Assembly (NCBI RefSeq): GCF_014203095.1
Contig: NZ_JACHIG010000016.1
Location: forward strand, 1 to 64,000
Direction: 5' to 3'
Length of the DNA stretch: 64,000 bases
Source of the DNA: Prosthecobacter vanneervenii
GTDB lineage: Bacteria; Verrucomicrobiota; Verrucomicrobiia; Verrucomicrobiales; Verrucomicrobiaceae
The notes under the pieces are model-generated. The model did no database searches and was not told the origin of the DNA. It worked only from the letters and a program-made list of their open reading frames with translations. A program made the position numbers and the translations under genes. Position 1 is the first letter of the stretch; each line of letters opens with the position of its first letter. Below, in pieces: positions 27,779-37,135 of this stretch.

Positions 27779-28672
27779 TCAGGGGCGCTTGTGCAGCTCG
27801 ACTTCAATCCAGCGTGCGGCGTGATCGCTCCAGGGAACCTTGAGATCGCTCTGGAGGAAGCCTTTCACTTTGCCGTAGCCAAGTACGTGCCACTGCCAGG
27901 CATCGCCGCTGCCGAAGATGTGGTCGATGGCGGCTTTGTCAGGCGTGAGGAGATTCCAGCCGCCTGCTTCGGCCAGCGGCACGAGCACGTCGTTGTCAGG
28001 CTTGTTGTTCCAGTCGCCCAGCCAGAGGGCGGGTGCGCCGGTTTCTTTGACGCGTTTGGCCCAGGGGATGAGCTGGCGGCCCTGGGAGAGTTGAGTGGCA
28101 TGATACTGCCCCTGATAACGCGCGTGCATGTGGGTGTTGGCGAGATAGAGCAGCGTGCCGTCCGGAAGCTGCAGGGTCGAAAGGGAAAGGCCCTTGCCCG
28201 CCCACCAGTCGCCATGATGCACTGCTTCGGGGCGGCCGCCATCGGCGTAGCGGATGAAGCCGTCTGACTCGATGGGATAGCGGCTGACCAGCAGCAGCCC
28301 GCTGCCGACGAGGCCGCTGGGGAAATAACGCGCATACGGCAGGCCGGTTTCCCGCAGGGCTGAGGCGAGCAGTTCGCGGTCTGCCTGGACAAATACCTCC
28401 TGAAAACCGACGATGTCCGGTTTCATCTTCACGATCTCCCTCGCAATGACCTGCATGCGTTCGGCACGGCGGGGTGTCTTCCAGAGTATGCCCCAGAGAT
28501 TCCAGGTGACGACGCGCAGGCGCTGCGGCTGGTAGCTGGATGGAGGTGTGACTCTGCTGAAGGTGGTGGGTTCTGGTATGGCGGTGTGGCATACGTTCCA
28601 GAACATCACCGCCGCGAGAACGAGCGGTGAGCCAAGCAGGATGATGCCGAGGCGCTTGAGCCAGCGTTTCAT
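27779..28672 (-). CDS. Endonuclease/exonuclease/phosphatase (EEP) family protein
   Basis: 297 residues. An N-terminal membrane segment or signal anchor (about 8-27) is followed by the EEP fold: VVTWNLWG, DIVGFQEV with the metal-binding Glu, NTHMHARYQ, LGDWNNKPDND and a C-terminal WSDHAA. Members include sphingomyelinase-like phosphodiesterases and DNases; export favours a phosphodiesterase or lipid hydrolase. Its start overlaps the stop of the aldolase gene by 4 bases (28669-28672). Confidence 0.85.
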   Translation of the reverse strand: MKRWLKRLGIILLGSPLVLAAVMFWNVCHTAIPEPTTFSRVTPPSSYQPQRLRVVTWNLWGILWKTPRRAERMQVIAREIVKMKPDIVGFQEVFVQADRELLASALRETGLPYARYFPSGLVGSGLLLVSRYPIESDGFIRYADGGRPEAVHHGDWWAGKGLSLSTLQLPDGTLLYLANTHMHARYQGQYHATQLSQGRQLIPWAKRVKETGAPALWLGDWNNKPDNDVLVPLAEAGGWNLLTPDKAAIDHIFGSGDAWQWHVLGYGKVKGFLQSDLKVPWSDHAARWIEVELHKRP

Positions 28673-29580
28673 GATGCAGCCGCGATCATGCGGTCAAACT
28701 GGCGGTCCACTTCGCGCCTGGTTTCATCGTCGAGTTTGAAGCCCACGGGGCCGCGGACGAGGGTGTTTTTGAAGATGCCCTGGCGGACAAGGAGATGCTT
28801 TTCCACAGCGAGAAAGCCGTCGAGGCTGGTCTGCATGGAGATGAGGGCGGAGAGGGGGCCATGGATGCGGTCGGCTTTTTCGGTGTCTCCTGCGGTGAGC
28901 GCCTTCCACAGCGGAACGAGGCCGCGAATGAGATCTGCGCCGGGCATGGTGCCCACGACGCCACGCTTGAAAGAATCCACGAGGGCGATGCCGCCGGTGC
29001 CTTCGAAGACGCGGGCGCGGCCCTGGGTGGCATCGCGGAGTTCGGAGAGCTTGGGGCCGATGGGCGAGGCCTCGGGCTTGTACTGCACACGTTCGGGGCC
29101 GAACTCATCGAGCAGCCGCGCCTGCATGGCGATGGGCATGGGCTTGCCCACATAGCCGCTGGCGTCCTGAACGATGACGGGAATCTGGATGGCTGTGATG
29201 ATGCGGGTGTAGTAGGCAAGTAACTCGCTCTCGCCGATGCCGATGGAGACGGGCGGGATGGCCATGACGGCATCGGCACCGACGCTCTCGGCGTGCTTTG
29301 CATAACGCTCGGCGGTCTTGGAGGATTCTGCACCCACGCTGATGACGACGGCTCCGCGTGCTTTGCCAAAGCGGCATGCGGCGGCGGCGAGCTGCTCGCG
29401 CTCCTCGCTGTCGAGGCGGAGGGTTTCGGAGACCATGGCCATGACGATGCCGTGGGAGCCGCAGTCATAGAGCCAGGAGATCTCGCGCTCGAGCGTTTCG
29501 AGGTCGAGGGTTTCATCGGCATGCCACGGGGTTTGGAAGACGGGCAGGACGCCGTGGAGTGGGTGTTTGGGGGAGGTCAT
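28669..29580 (-). CDS. DapA/NanA-family aldolase
   Basis: 303-residue TIM-barrel lyase of the dihydrodipicolinate synthase / N-acetylneuraminate lyase group, which form a Schiff base with pyruvate or a related oxo acid. Schiff-base lysine is K168 in VQYKPEA. The HGVLPVFQTPW opening and the VQDASGY strand are typical. ATG 29580 is chosen; an in-frame start at 29634 would run into the upstream SDR gene. Its place with an SDR and an amidohydrolase fits catabolism of a sugar acid, not lysine synthesis. Substrate not determined. Confidence 0.85.
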   Translation of the reverse strand: MTSPKHPLHGVLPVFQTPWHADETLDLETLEREISWLYDCGSHGIVMAMVSETLRLDSEEREQLAAAACRFGKARGAVVISVGAESSKTAERYAKHAESVGADAVMAIPPVSIGIGESELLAYYTRIITAIQIPVIVQDASGYVGKPMPIAMQARLLDEFGPERVQYKPEASPIGPKLSELRDATQGRARVFEGTGGIALVDSFKRGVVGTMPGADLIRGLVPLWKALTAGDTEKADRIHGPLSALISMQTSLDGFLAVEKHLLVRQGIFKNTLVRGPVGFKLDDETRREVDRQFDRMIAAAS

Positions 29581-29596
29581 ATCGCGTTGAGAGGGT

Positions 29597-30376
29597 TCAC
29601 CACAGCAGCTTGCCGCCGTCGATGACGAGAACACTGCCGGTCATGTAGCTGCTGGCATCGCTGGCAAGGTAGAGTGCCAGCGGGCCGATCTCCTCGGGGC
29701 TGCCCCAGCGGCCCATGGGGATGCTGGTGGCCACTTCGCCTTCAAACTCGGGGCGCTCACCGATCCAGCGTTTGTTGGCATCGGTGAGGAAGGGGCCGGG
29801 GGCGATGGCGTTGACGGTGATGCCGTGCATGGCCCAGTCGGCGGCGACGGCTTTGGTAAACATGGTGAGAGCGCCTTTGGAGGTTTCGTAGCTGCGGCCG
29901 CGCATGGCCTTGCCCGGCCAGAGGGCATTGATGGAGGCGATGTTGATGATGCGGCCCCACTGGCGCGGGATCATGGCGCCACCGATGCGCTTGGTGAGGA
30001 TGAAGGCCTGGGTGAGATTCAGATCGAGAATGCGCTGCCAGTCCTCCAGCGCGAGGTCTTCAGTGGGTGTGTTGATGCGACGGCCGCCGACGTTGTTGAT
30101 GAGGATGTCGATGGGGGTGTGATCGCGGAGCAATGTGTCGCAGAGGCGTTCGGCTTCCTCGGGCTTCGAGAGATCGGCCTGGAGTGCGGAGGCGTGGATA
30201 TTGGCACCGCGCAGTTCTTCGCAGGCTTTGTGTAAATGCTCGGCATTTGAGCCTGAGATGATGACCTCAGCTCCGGCTTCACCCAGGGCACGTGCCATTT
30301 CCAGGCCGAGGCCGCGGGAGCCACCGGTGATGAGTGCACGGCGGCCGGTGAGATTGAAGCGATCCAATACAGACAT
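29597..30376 (-). CDS. Short-chain dehydrogenase/reductase (gluconate 5-dehydrogenase-like)
   Basis: 259-residue classical SDR. Cofactor loop TGGSRGLG begins at residue 17, NNVG at 94-97, catalytic S148, Y163 and K167 (YETSK), and the C-terminal GSVLVIDGGKLLW. It resembles 2-deoxygluconate or gluconate 5-dehydrogenases. It sits 16 bases upstream of the aldolase, so oxidation followed by aldol cleavage of a sugar acid is the likely logic of the operon. Confidence 0.85.
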   Translation of the reverse strand: MSVLDRFNLTGRRALITGGSRGLGLEMARALGEAGAEVIISGSNAEHLHKACEELRGANIHASALQADLSKPEEAERLCDTLLRDHTPIDILINNVGGRRINTPTEDLALEDWQRILDLNLTQAFILTKRIGGAMIPRQWGRIINIASINALWPGKAMRGRSYETSKGALTMFTKAVAADWAMHGITVNAIAPGPFLTDANKRWIGERPEFEGEVATSIPMGRWGSPEEIGPLALYLASDASSYMTGSVLVIDGGKLLW

Positions 30377-30444
30377 GAAAACAGATCGGCACGGTGAAGG
30401 AACTCTTTCAAGAGTTCATGTCACCCACGATTCTGGCACCACTC

Positions 30445-33048
30445 TTATTGTCTGATTTTGTACAGGCCGACACCGCCAGCCCAAAGTTCGCCGGCAGCTG
30501 GATTGAAGCGCAGGACGAGCGGTTTCACATATGGGATGCCGCCAGTGATGTCCTGCCAGGTGGTGCCGCCATCTGTGGTTTTATAGATGGCGCCGTCGGG
30601 CATATTGCCCCAGCTCACGGCCGAGACCCACATCGTTTGAGGGTCTGTCGGATGCGTTTCAATTCCCACGATGGCACGTTTGCTGGCAAGATGGGTGAGC
30701 TGCGTCCAAGTGCGGCCTTGGTCGGAGCTGTGCCAGAGCTGCTGCCCCCCGCAGTAGAGTGTGCCGTCTGCATGAGAGTGCAGGTTCCAGATAAAGCTTT
30801 CATCTTTAAAGACGTGCTCCCAGGTCGAGCCCCCATCCTGGCTGCGGTGCACGCCGCCATTGGCGCCGCAGGCTCCCCAAAACAAGCGGCCTGAGTTCGT
30901 GGGATCCACCACGAGCCCATAGAACATGCGGCGGCTGGCAGGCTGCTGCGGCAGATGCGACCACGTGATGCCGCCATCCTGTGATTTGAAAAGACCGCCG
31001 CCGTTCCTGCCCTCGACGGCGTCTCCGTCAATGCCGAGATAGATGTTTTGCGGATTCTTGGGGTCCACGGCAAGTGCACGCGGATGCCCCTGGCCCCACA
31101 TGGTGTTGGGCCGGATGGTGTAGCTGGGCAGGCCGGTGGTGATGGGTTGGAAAGTAGCGCCGCCATCCTCGCTTCGAATCACACAAGTCGGCACCTTGTA
31201 CCAGGGTGTTGCGGTGCTGAGAATGCGCGTGGCTCCGTTGATCTCGTCAATTGAGACGCGCCAGTCATGCCCGCTGACACCAGGCGTGTGCCTGACCGGC
31301 CAGAGCTGACGCCAGATGGCGCCGCCGTCCTCTGACATAAGGGTGCCTTCATCCATGACGGTGACGTAGGTTCTGCCATGGAGAAACCGGATGTCAGTGA
31401 TGCATGAGATGTCCGCTCCCGCAGAGCGCTCAGTCCAGGTGGCGCCGCCGTCAGTGCTGAGACAGGGACGCCAGTTCGCCGCGATGAAGATCTCCTTCGG
31501 GTTATGCGGGCTGATGGAAAGATTGCGCGGTGCGCTCAGGCTGGCCGTGCCGCCGTTGAAACCGTCGAGTGTGGGATTGGTCTTGGTGTCCGTTCGCAGC
31601 TTGTTCACCCGCACCCAGGATGCCCCCGCATCGTGCGAGGCGTAGTAGGAGCCATTCCAGTCCACCGCGCCGATGGCATGCACATCGTTCGGATTCGCCG
31701 GGCTCACGGCCATCTCCAGCATCTCGCTGTTGTTGAGGATGCCTTTGGAAATCTTCGTCCAGTGTTTGCCGCCGTCGGTGGACTTCATGAGGCCGTTCTT
31801 AAAGAACGCGCCATACATCACATCAGCATTGGCCGGATCAAAAGTGGCATGTGCTGCCTTTGATGGGGTGGGCAGGTGCTTCCATGTCCTGCCTGCATCG
31901 TGGCTGAGGAGCAGGCCCGAGTCATCCGTGGCAGCAACCACAAGGGATGAGTCGGTGCTGGCGATGGCCACACTGTGCACCGGCCCGGCGGGCGGAGCTC
32001 CTGCGCGGACGCTGCCAAAGGTCTGCATCGTCTGATCCGCCTTGAAGTCACGGATGGTGATCTCGCCGCCGCTGCCGTGCTTGAAAAAGAAACGGCCAAA
32101 ATGCACGACGTATGCCTCTGTGGGCAGTGCGCCGGAGCAGGAGAAATCCAGCCGGTTCACCTGAGCCCAGTCTTTGTCCGTAAATGCCGTGCCAGCAGCC
32201 TCGGGATGTTTTTTCACGAAGTCGGCATCCGGTGCGAAGTCGGAGGCTTTCATCACCACATCGTGCATCTCAGTCGTCTGAAAGGACTGGATCAGATTTG
32301 GGCTTCGAAAGGCCTGGCCGGAGGATGTCTTCAGGATGAGAAAGCAGTCCTTGGGCATCACACCCTCGCCCCTCATCGTCAAGCCGATGCCCTGAATGCC
32401 TTCGGCGCCTGGCGGGGCCGCCACGGACAGTGCGAAATCGCCAAAGTAGTCTCCGGTGACCTTGCCATACTGAATGCGCAGCGAACCATCGGCTGCTCCG
32501 GCGGCTTTTTTCTCATACGAGACAGCCCACGTTTCGCCGCCGTCCGTGCTCTTGTAGATTTTGCCGCCGGGGCTTGCTGCATAGACCACCTTGCCATCGC
32601 GCGGATCCACTGCAATGCATCGGATGCTGAGCTTCCGTTCACCGGTGATGCGCAGCTCCTTTCTTCCTGTATGCGGCAGCGTGCGCCAGTGCCCGCCGCC
32701 ATCCACACTTTTGGAGAGGCCTTCCTCCGTGGCCGCATAGACCACCTCGGGCTCTCTCGCACTCACGGCCATCGCATACACCGCATAGGAGGCAATGCCG
32801 TTGTTGATGACATGCCAGTGCCTGCCGTTGTCCTCAGTTTTGTACACTCCGTTGACGTCACCTCCCATGTAAATGACACCTTCGCGTCCTGGGTGATGAA
32901 CGGTCGCATAGTAAAAGCCTCCGCCACCCCATCCGGCCTGCTGCCAGGTGGCGGCGGGTTCTGCTCCGGACAACGCAGCCACTGTCATGCAAAGCATGGC
33001 TGAGAAGCAAGCAATCGATAAACGGAAGGGAGATAGGACAAGAAACAT
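30445..33048 (-). CDS. Secreted BNR/Asp-box beta-propeller protein
   Basis: 867 residues with a signal peptide (about 1-29). At least eight Asp-box motifs of the SxDGGxxW type (KTEDNGRHW, KSVDGGGHW, KSTDGGETW, STDGGATW, SQDGGITW, SSDQGRTW, KTTDGGTTW and others) indicate one or two seven-bladed propellers like the sortilin/GH74/Ycf48 group. A non-propeller insertion lies at about residues 180-350. No catalytic residues can be named with confidence. It is the first gene of the operon with the SDR, aldolase, EEP and amidohydrolase, suggesting that it binds or cleaves the polymer feeding that pathway. Confidence 0.8.
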   Translation of the reverse strand: MFLVLSPFRLSIACFSAMLCMTVAALSGAEPAATWQQAGWGGGGFYYATVHHPGREGVIYMGGDVNGVYKTEDNGRHWHVINNGIASYAVYAMAVSAREPEVVYAATEEGLSKSVDGGGHWRTLPHTGRKELRITGERKLSIRCIAVDPRDGKVVYAASPGGKIYKSTDGGETWAVSYEKKAAGAADGSLRIQYGKVTGDYFGDFALSVAAPPGAEGIQGIGLTMRGEGVMPKDCFLILKTSSGQAFRSPNLIQSFQTTEMHDVVMKASDFAPDADFVKKHPEAAGTAFTDKDWAQVNRLDFSCSGALPTEAYVVHFGRFFFKHGSGGEITIRDFKADQTMQTFGSVRAGAPPAGPVHSVAIASTDSSLVVAATDDSGLLLSHDAGRTWKHLPTPSKAAHATFDPANADVMYGAFFKNGLMKSTDGGKHWTKISKGILNNSEMLEMAVSPANPNDVHAIGAVDWNGSYYASHDAGASWVRVNKLRTDTKTNPTLDGFNGGTASLSAPRNLSISPHNPKEIFIAANWRPCLSTDGGATWTERSAGADISCITDIRFLHGRTYVTVMDEGTLMSEDGGAIWRQLWPVRHTPGVSGHDWRVSIDEINGATRILSTATPWYKVPTCVIRSEDGGATFQPITTGLPSYTIRPNTMWGQGHPRALAVDPKNPQNIYLGIDGDAVEGRNGGGLFKSQDGGITWSHLPQQPASRRMFYGLVVDPTNSGRLFWGACGANGGVHRSQDGGSTWEHVFKDESFIWNLHSHADGTLYCGGQQLWHSSDQGRTWTQLTHLASKRAIVGIETHPTDPQTMWVSAVSWGNMPDGAIYKTTDGGTTWQDITGGIPYVKPLVLRFNPAAGELWAGGVGLYKIRQ

Positions 33049-33195
33049 GCAGAGGATGATGAGTGAAGCGACGAACAGGGTCGCGGCTTTAACACCGTGA
33101 TTTCAGATAGTCGCGAATATTTGCGTCCAGTGCTGGCATCGAAAGCGCCTGCTCTCAAACGCCGATCTGGGCCAAGAAGTGAGCACGGACAGCGT

Positions 33196-34587
33196 ATGAC
33201 TGAGATGAACCGCCTTCTTCTCGCCTGCTGCTTCCTGGTTGTTTCTCAAATCCATGCCGGTGACTTCCGCGTGGGTGCCGCGCAGGTGGACATCACGCCC
33301 AAGAACGGCACGCCGCTGGGTGGGTACTACAAGTTCCGTGGTTCGGAGGGTGTGCTGGATCCGCTGTATGCGAAGACGATGGTGTTTGAAAAAGATGGAA
33401 CGCATGCGGTGATCGTGGTGCTGGATCTCTCGGGCACGGTGCGGCCGCTGGTGGCGGAAATGCGGAAGGTCATCCAGGAGCAGTGTGGCATCGAGGGAGA
33501 TCATGTGCTCATCTCCGGCACGCACACGCATTCCGGGCCGCAGCAGCCGCGTGGCTCGCTGATGGATGACATCACCAAGGTGAACTCCCCTGCCGGAGTG
33601 TCCTACATCAGCGCGCTGCCCGGGCTCGTGGCGCAGTCGGTGAAGGAGGCAAAGGCGAAGCTGACGCCTGCGAAGGCCTCGGTTGCCGTGGGAAAAGAGG
33701 ATGGCATCAGCTTCAACCGCCGCGTGCTGCGGGAGGGGGTGAAGGAGGCCATCTGGCAGCCGCAGAAGCTCAATCCTGCCACAGACAAGCCGGCGGGACC
33801 GATCGATCCCGATGTGGGCGTGGTGGCCTTTCATGGCGCAGGTGCAGATGCCGCGCCGCTGGCCTCGTTTCTGAACTTCGCCATGCATCCCACGTCCGTG
33901 GGCGGCGGCACGAAGATCTCGGCGGATTATCCCGGCGTGTTCACACGGCTGATCACCGAGCGCCACGGCCTGGGCATGATTTCCGTTTTCGCCAACGGCT
34001 GCTGCGGCAACATCAACCACGGCGACTACATCACTGGCAAACGCCGCAGCACACTGGAGCTGGGCACCGCGCTTGCGGATGCCGCCGATGCCGCGTGGTC
34101 CAAACTGCAGCCGACCACGGCCTACGCACCGCGCGTGCGCTCGGAACAGGTGACGCTGCAGCGCCGCAGCTACACGCCGGAGCAGATCGCCAAGGCGAAG
34201 GACATGGCGGCCAACATGTTCACGAAGAACTACGGCACCGTGCCGATGGCGGAGACAGTGTGCATTTTGGAGACGGAGGAGAAGAAGGAGAAAAATATCC
34301 CGCTGCTGGCCGAGGTGCAGGTCATCGCGCTGAGCGATGATCTCGCCATCGTGGCGCTGCCCGGAGAGATCTTTGTGGAGCTGGGGCTGGCGTTGAAGAA
34401 GGCGTCTCCATTTAAAACCACGCTCATCGCCGAGCTGGCAAATGGCAGCATCGGCTACATCCCCAACCGCGACGCCTACCCGCAGGGCAACTATGAAGTG
34501 GTCAGCGCCCGCAACGAGGCGGGCAGCGGCGAGAAGCTGGTGGAGGTGGCGCTGAGGCTGCTGAGTGAGGTGAAGAAGGGGAAGTAA
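33196..34587 (+). CDS. Secreted neutral/alkaline ceramidase-type hydrolase
   Basis: 463 residues with a signal peptide (about 1-21). The neutral ceramidase N-terminal domain is recognisable: VGAAQVDITP, the zinc-site LISGTHTHSGPQ, LNFAMHPTSVG and FANGCCGNINHGDY. It carries only the catalytic domain and lacks the C-terminal immunoglobulin-like domain of full ceramidases, as is usual for Verrucomicrobia and Planctomycetes homologues; the substrate may be another N-acylated compound. The ATG at 33196 (or 33205) is preferred over 33097, since the extension would hide the signal peptide. It transcribes divergently from the propeller operon. Confidence 0.85.
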   Translation: MTEMNRLLLACCFLVVSQIHAGDFRVGAAQVDITPKNGTPLGGYYKFRGSEGVLDPLYAKTMVFEKDGTHAVIVVLDLSGTVRPLVAEMRKVIQEQCGIEGDHVLISGTHTHSGPQQPRGSLMDDITKVNSPAGVSYISALPGLVAQSVKEAKAKLTPAKASVAVGKEDGISFNRRVLREGVKEAIWQPQKLNPATDKPAGPIDPDVGVVAFHGAGADAAPLASFLNFAMHPTSVGGGTKISADYPGVFTRLITERHGLGMISVFANGCCGNINHGDYITGKRRSTLELGTALADAADAAWSKLQPTTAYAPRVRSEQVTLQRRSYTPEQIAKAKDMAANMFTKNYGTVPMAETVCILETEEKKEKNIPLLAEVQVIALSDDLAIVALPGEIFVELGLALKKASPFKTTLIAELANGSIGYIPNRDAYPQGNYEVVSARNEAGSGEKLVEVALRLLSEVKKGK

Positions 34588-35568
34588 TCACACACCCTTC
34601 GGCTCCCGGATATGCGCCCAGCAGTGGACGTGGGGGTCGCCACGGAAGAACCAGACCATGTTGGGGCCTTCGATCTGCCAGACGTCCCAGACGCCGTCTT
34701 TGCCGACGTCCTGGTTTTTGAAGAAGGCCATGTGCAGGTTGTCGAAGCCGCCGGCCTCGATGTATTTCATGGACTCCTCGCGCTCGGACTGGCGGAAGGG
34801 TTTCAGCAGATCGGCGAGGACTTTTTTGACGAGGTCTTTCTGGTCGGCGCTGAGATCGCCGACGGAGATGCCTTCGAGGCCCTTGATCTTGCCGGAGAGC
34901 TTGACGGTGTCGCTGCCGTCTTCGTCGCGGGATTCGCCGAGGAGGGCGGTCTCGCGCTGCTTGCCATCGAGGGCCTGGAAGACCTCATTGGCACGCTGGG
35001 CTTGGTACCAGTAGGCGTTGCCGGGGTGGGTGGGCTTTTCATTGAAGCCCTGGGCGGCGTGGCCGTAGAAGATGGGGCCGCCGAAGGCCGCGCCTTTCTC
35101 GCTGTCGCCATCGCAGCGGCGGGTGCAGTGGCGGCCGGTGAGGACGAACTCGAACTGATTGGTGCCGGGCTGGCCAAAGATGGCGATGGAGGCGCTGCCA
35201 AAGCCGCCGTCTCCTTTGTTGTCCTGGTCAAACTGACGCCAGACTTCGGATTTGTACTCGTCGCTGTGGAGCTTGTCAAAGATCTGGCGCACGAGGTCCT
35301 GTTGGTCGGGCTTCAGCACGTCGCGGATTTTCTGCGGGGTGATGTGCCAGTTGTTGTCCACCTTGAGGCGGCGGGGATCGCTCCAGGCAAAGCAGAGGGC
35401 CTTGCGCTGGGCCTCGTCCATGCTGCCGTAGAGCTGCTGGACGAGGGTTTCGGAGGTGGCGGGGGAGCTGGCGCCGAAGGCGGAGCCGAGCAGGCCTGCA
35501 GCGGCGGCCTGCGCGCTGCGGGAGAGAAAGTCACGGCGGCTGGCCGAAGGAATGAGGGGCGTGTTCAT
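34588..35568 (-). CDS. DUF3500 family protein, Tat-exported
   Basis: 326 residues. A Tat leader (SRRDFLSRSAQAAAAGLLGSAFGA) is followed by a DUF3500-like domain with CFAWSDPRRLKVDNNWHITP, FVLTGRHCTRRCDGD and a C-terminal WQIEGPNMVWFFRGDPHVHCW block. Function of the family is not established. The histidines and cysteines near the end could bind a metal. Its stop codon directly abuts the stop of the convergent ceramidase-like gene with no base between them. Confidence 0.8.
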   Translation of the reverse strand: MNTPLIPSASRRDFLSRSAQAAAAGLLGSAFGASSPATSETLVQQLYGSMDEAQRKALCFAWSDPRRLKVDNNWHITPQKIRDVLKPDQQDLVRQIFDKLHSDEYKSEVWRQFDQDNKGDGGFGSASIAIFGQPGTNQFEFVLTGRHCTRRCDGDSEKGAAFGGPIFYGHAAQGFNEKPTHPGNAYWYQAQRANEVFQALDGKQRETALLGESRDEDGSDTVKLSGKIKGLEGISVGDLSADQKDLVKKVLADLLKPFRQSEREESMKYIEAGGFDNLHMAFFKNQDVGKDGVWDVWQIEGPNMVWFFRGDPHVHCWAHIREPKGV

Positions 35569-35638
35569 GGCTGGTTTGTATCAAACGGGGGCTGGAGAGG
35601 AAAGTTTTGTTTTGGCGCGCAACAGCCTATCGCCAATC

Positions 35639-35655
35639 GGCATCAAAACGATGCC
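35639..35655 (+). promoter_or_regulatory. 6-bp hairpin in the leader of the flavin oxidoreductase gene
   Basis: GGCATC and GATGCC enclose a 5-base AAAAC loop, 125 bases upstream of the ATG at 35780, in the 211-base divergent spacer. A second hairpin lies at 35714-35732. No riboswitch class recognised. Confidence 0.3.
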
Positions 35656-35713
35656 AAAGGAGTATGGACGGCATGGGAAGAGGCATCGTAGTACTGGACT
35701 GAAACCCCTGAAA

Positions 35714-35732
35714 ACCAGCAGTTCTGGCTGGT
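35714..35732 (+). promoter_or_regulatory. Second hairpin in the same leader
   Basis: ACCAGC and GCTGGT enclose a 7-base loop, 47 bases upstream of the ATG at 35780. A GGAGG follows at about 35737-35741, too far upstream to be this gene's ribosome-binding site. Confidence 0.3.
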
Positions 35733-35779
35733 GTTTGGAGGTGACTTTTTGCCAACCCAGTCAAAATTTCCAACATCTC

Positions 35780-37036
35780 ATGAACACCGAATACGAAGTC
35801 CTCATCATCGGCGGCGGCCCGGCCGGCACCAGCACTGCGGCCATCCTGGCGGAGTATGGCCACAAGGTTCTCGTGATCGAGCGGGAGAAATTTCCCCGTT
35901 ACCATGTGGGCGAGTCGCTGATCCCCTTCACCTTTGGCCCGCTGCACCGCCTGGGGCTGATCCCGACGATGAAGAAGTCACACTTCATGAAGAAGTTCAG
36001 CGTGAGCTTTGTGCAGCCGGACGGCCGCCGTTCCCAGCCCTTTTATTTTTACAACCGCTATGACCGCGACACCGTGGCGCAGACCTGGCAGGTGATGCGT
36101 TCGGAGTTTGACCACATGCTGATGGACCACGCACGCGGCCGGGGTGCCGAGGTGCGCGAAGAGACGACGGTGACGCAGCTTCTCAAAGACGACAACGGCA
36201 AGGTCATCGGCGTGGCCGTGAAGAACAAGGATGGCAGCACGGAGCACCTGCTGGCCAAGCTGGTGATCGACGCCTCCGGCAAGGAGGCCTTTGCCTCAGT
36301 GCGTGAAGGCTGGCGCGTGGGAGACCCCTACCTGAACAAGGTGGCGGTGTGGACGTATTACAAGGGATCAAAGCGTGAAGAGGGGATCGATGAAGGTGCG
36401 ACGACGATCGCGTTCGTGCCGGACAAAGGCTGGTTCTGGCACATCCCCATGCACAATGACATGGTTAGCGTGGGCGTGGTGGCCGAGGGCAAGTATCTCA
36501 GCCGTGATGGCGTGCGCGATCCGAAGGCGATGTTTGAGCGCGAGATCGGCGAGAACCAGTGGATCAAAGACCACCTCTCCGCCGGGAGCAGCACGGGGGA
36601 ATACTGGATCACGAGCGAGTACTCCCGACATTCCAAGTACGGTGCAGCTCCGGGCCTGCTGCTGGTGGGAGATGCCTTTGCGTTTCTGGACCCCGTCTTC
36701 AGCAGCGGCGTGATGCTGGCGCTGAAGAGCGGCGTGCTGGCGGGAGACGCGGTGCACGCAGCGCTGGAGGCCAGGGACCTCTCGCCGCAGCGCTTCAGCG
36801 AGTACTCAGAGCTGATGCGCCAGGGCATCGACAACATGCGCAAGCTCGTCTATGCCTTCTACGATCCAAATTTCTCCTTCAAGGACGTGGTGATGAAGTA
36901 TCCCGATGCCGGAGATGAGATCACCGACTGCCTTTCCGGAGACGTGAACAAGGACTACTCCTCCCTGTGGAAGAAGATCCGCGAGTTTGCGCCGATTCCA
37001 GATGGGCTGCCGTATGGTGTGCCGATGGCGGCGTGA
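35780..37036 (+). CDS. FAD-dependent oxidoreductase, flavin halogenase-like
   Basis: 418 residues. Dinucleotide-binding motif GGGPAG starts at residue 11, then HVGESLIP, the halogenase-type W218-F-W-H-I-P223 (WxWxIP) motif, and LLVGDAFAFLDPVFSSGVMLA, which matches both the FAD pyrophosphate loop and the FxxPxxSxG motif of flavin halogenases. Such proteins either halogenate aromatic rings with FADH2, oxygen and halide, or act as geranylgeranyl-reductase-like oxidoreductases; motifs favour the halogenase branch. No flavin reductase or biosynthetic cluster is adjacent. ATG 35780 is chosen because the long upstream in-frame stretch has no family features. Confidence 0.8.
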   Translation: MNTEYEVLIIGGGPAGTSTAAILAEYGHKVLVIEREKFPRYHVGESLIPFTFGPLHRLGLIPTMKKSHFMKKFSVSFVQPDGRRSQPFYFYNRYDRDTVAQTWQVMRSEFDHMLMDHARGRGAEVREETTVTQLLKDDNGKVIGVAVKNKDGSTEHLLAKLVIDASGKEAFASVREGWRVGDPYLNKVAVWTYYKGSKREEGIDEGATTIAFVPDKGWFWHIPMHNDMVSVGVVAEGKYLSRDGVRDPKAMFEREIGENQWIKDHLSAGSSTGEYWITSEYSRHSKYGAAPGLLLVGDAFAFLDPVFSSGVMLALKSGVLAGDAVHAALEARDLSPQRFSEYSELMRQGIDNMRKLVYAFYDPNFSFKDVVMKYPDAGDEITDCLSGDVNKDYSSLWKKIREFAPIPDGLPYGVPMAA

Positions 37037-37135
37037 GCACCCTGCACGCAACGAATAACGCATGAGACTGATTCTCAGACCCTGAAGGTTCCTGATGGGG
37101 TTTGAGAATTGCGCGAATTGGAGGATTTTCCCTCC

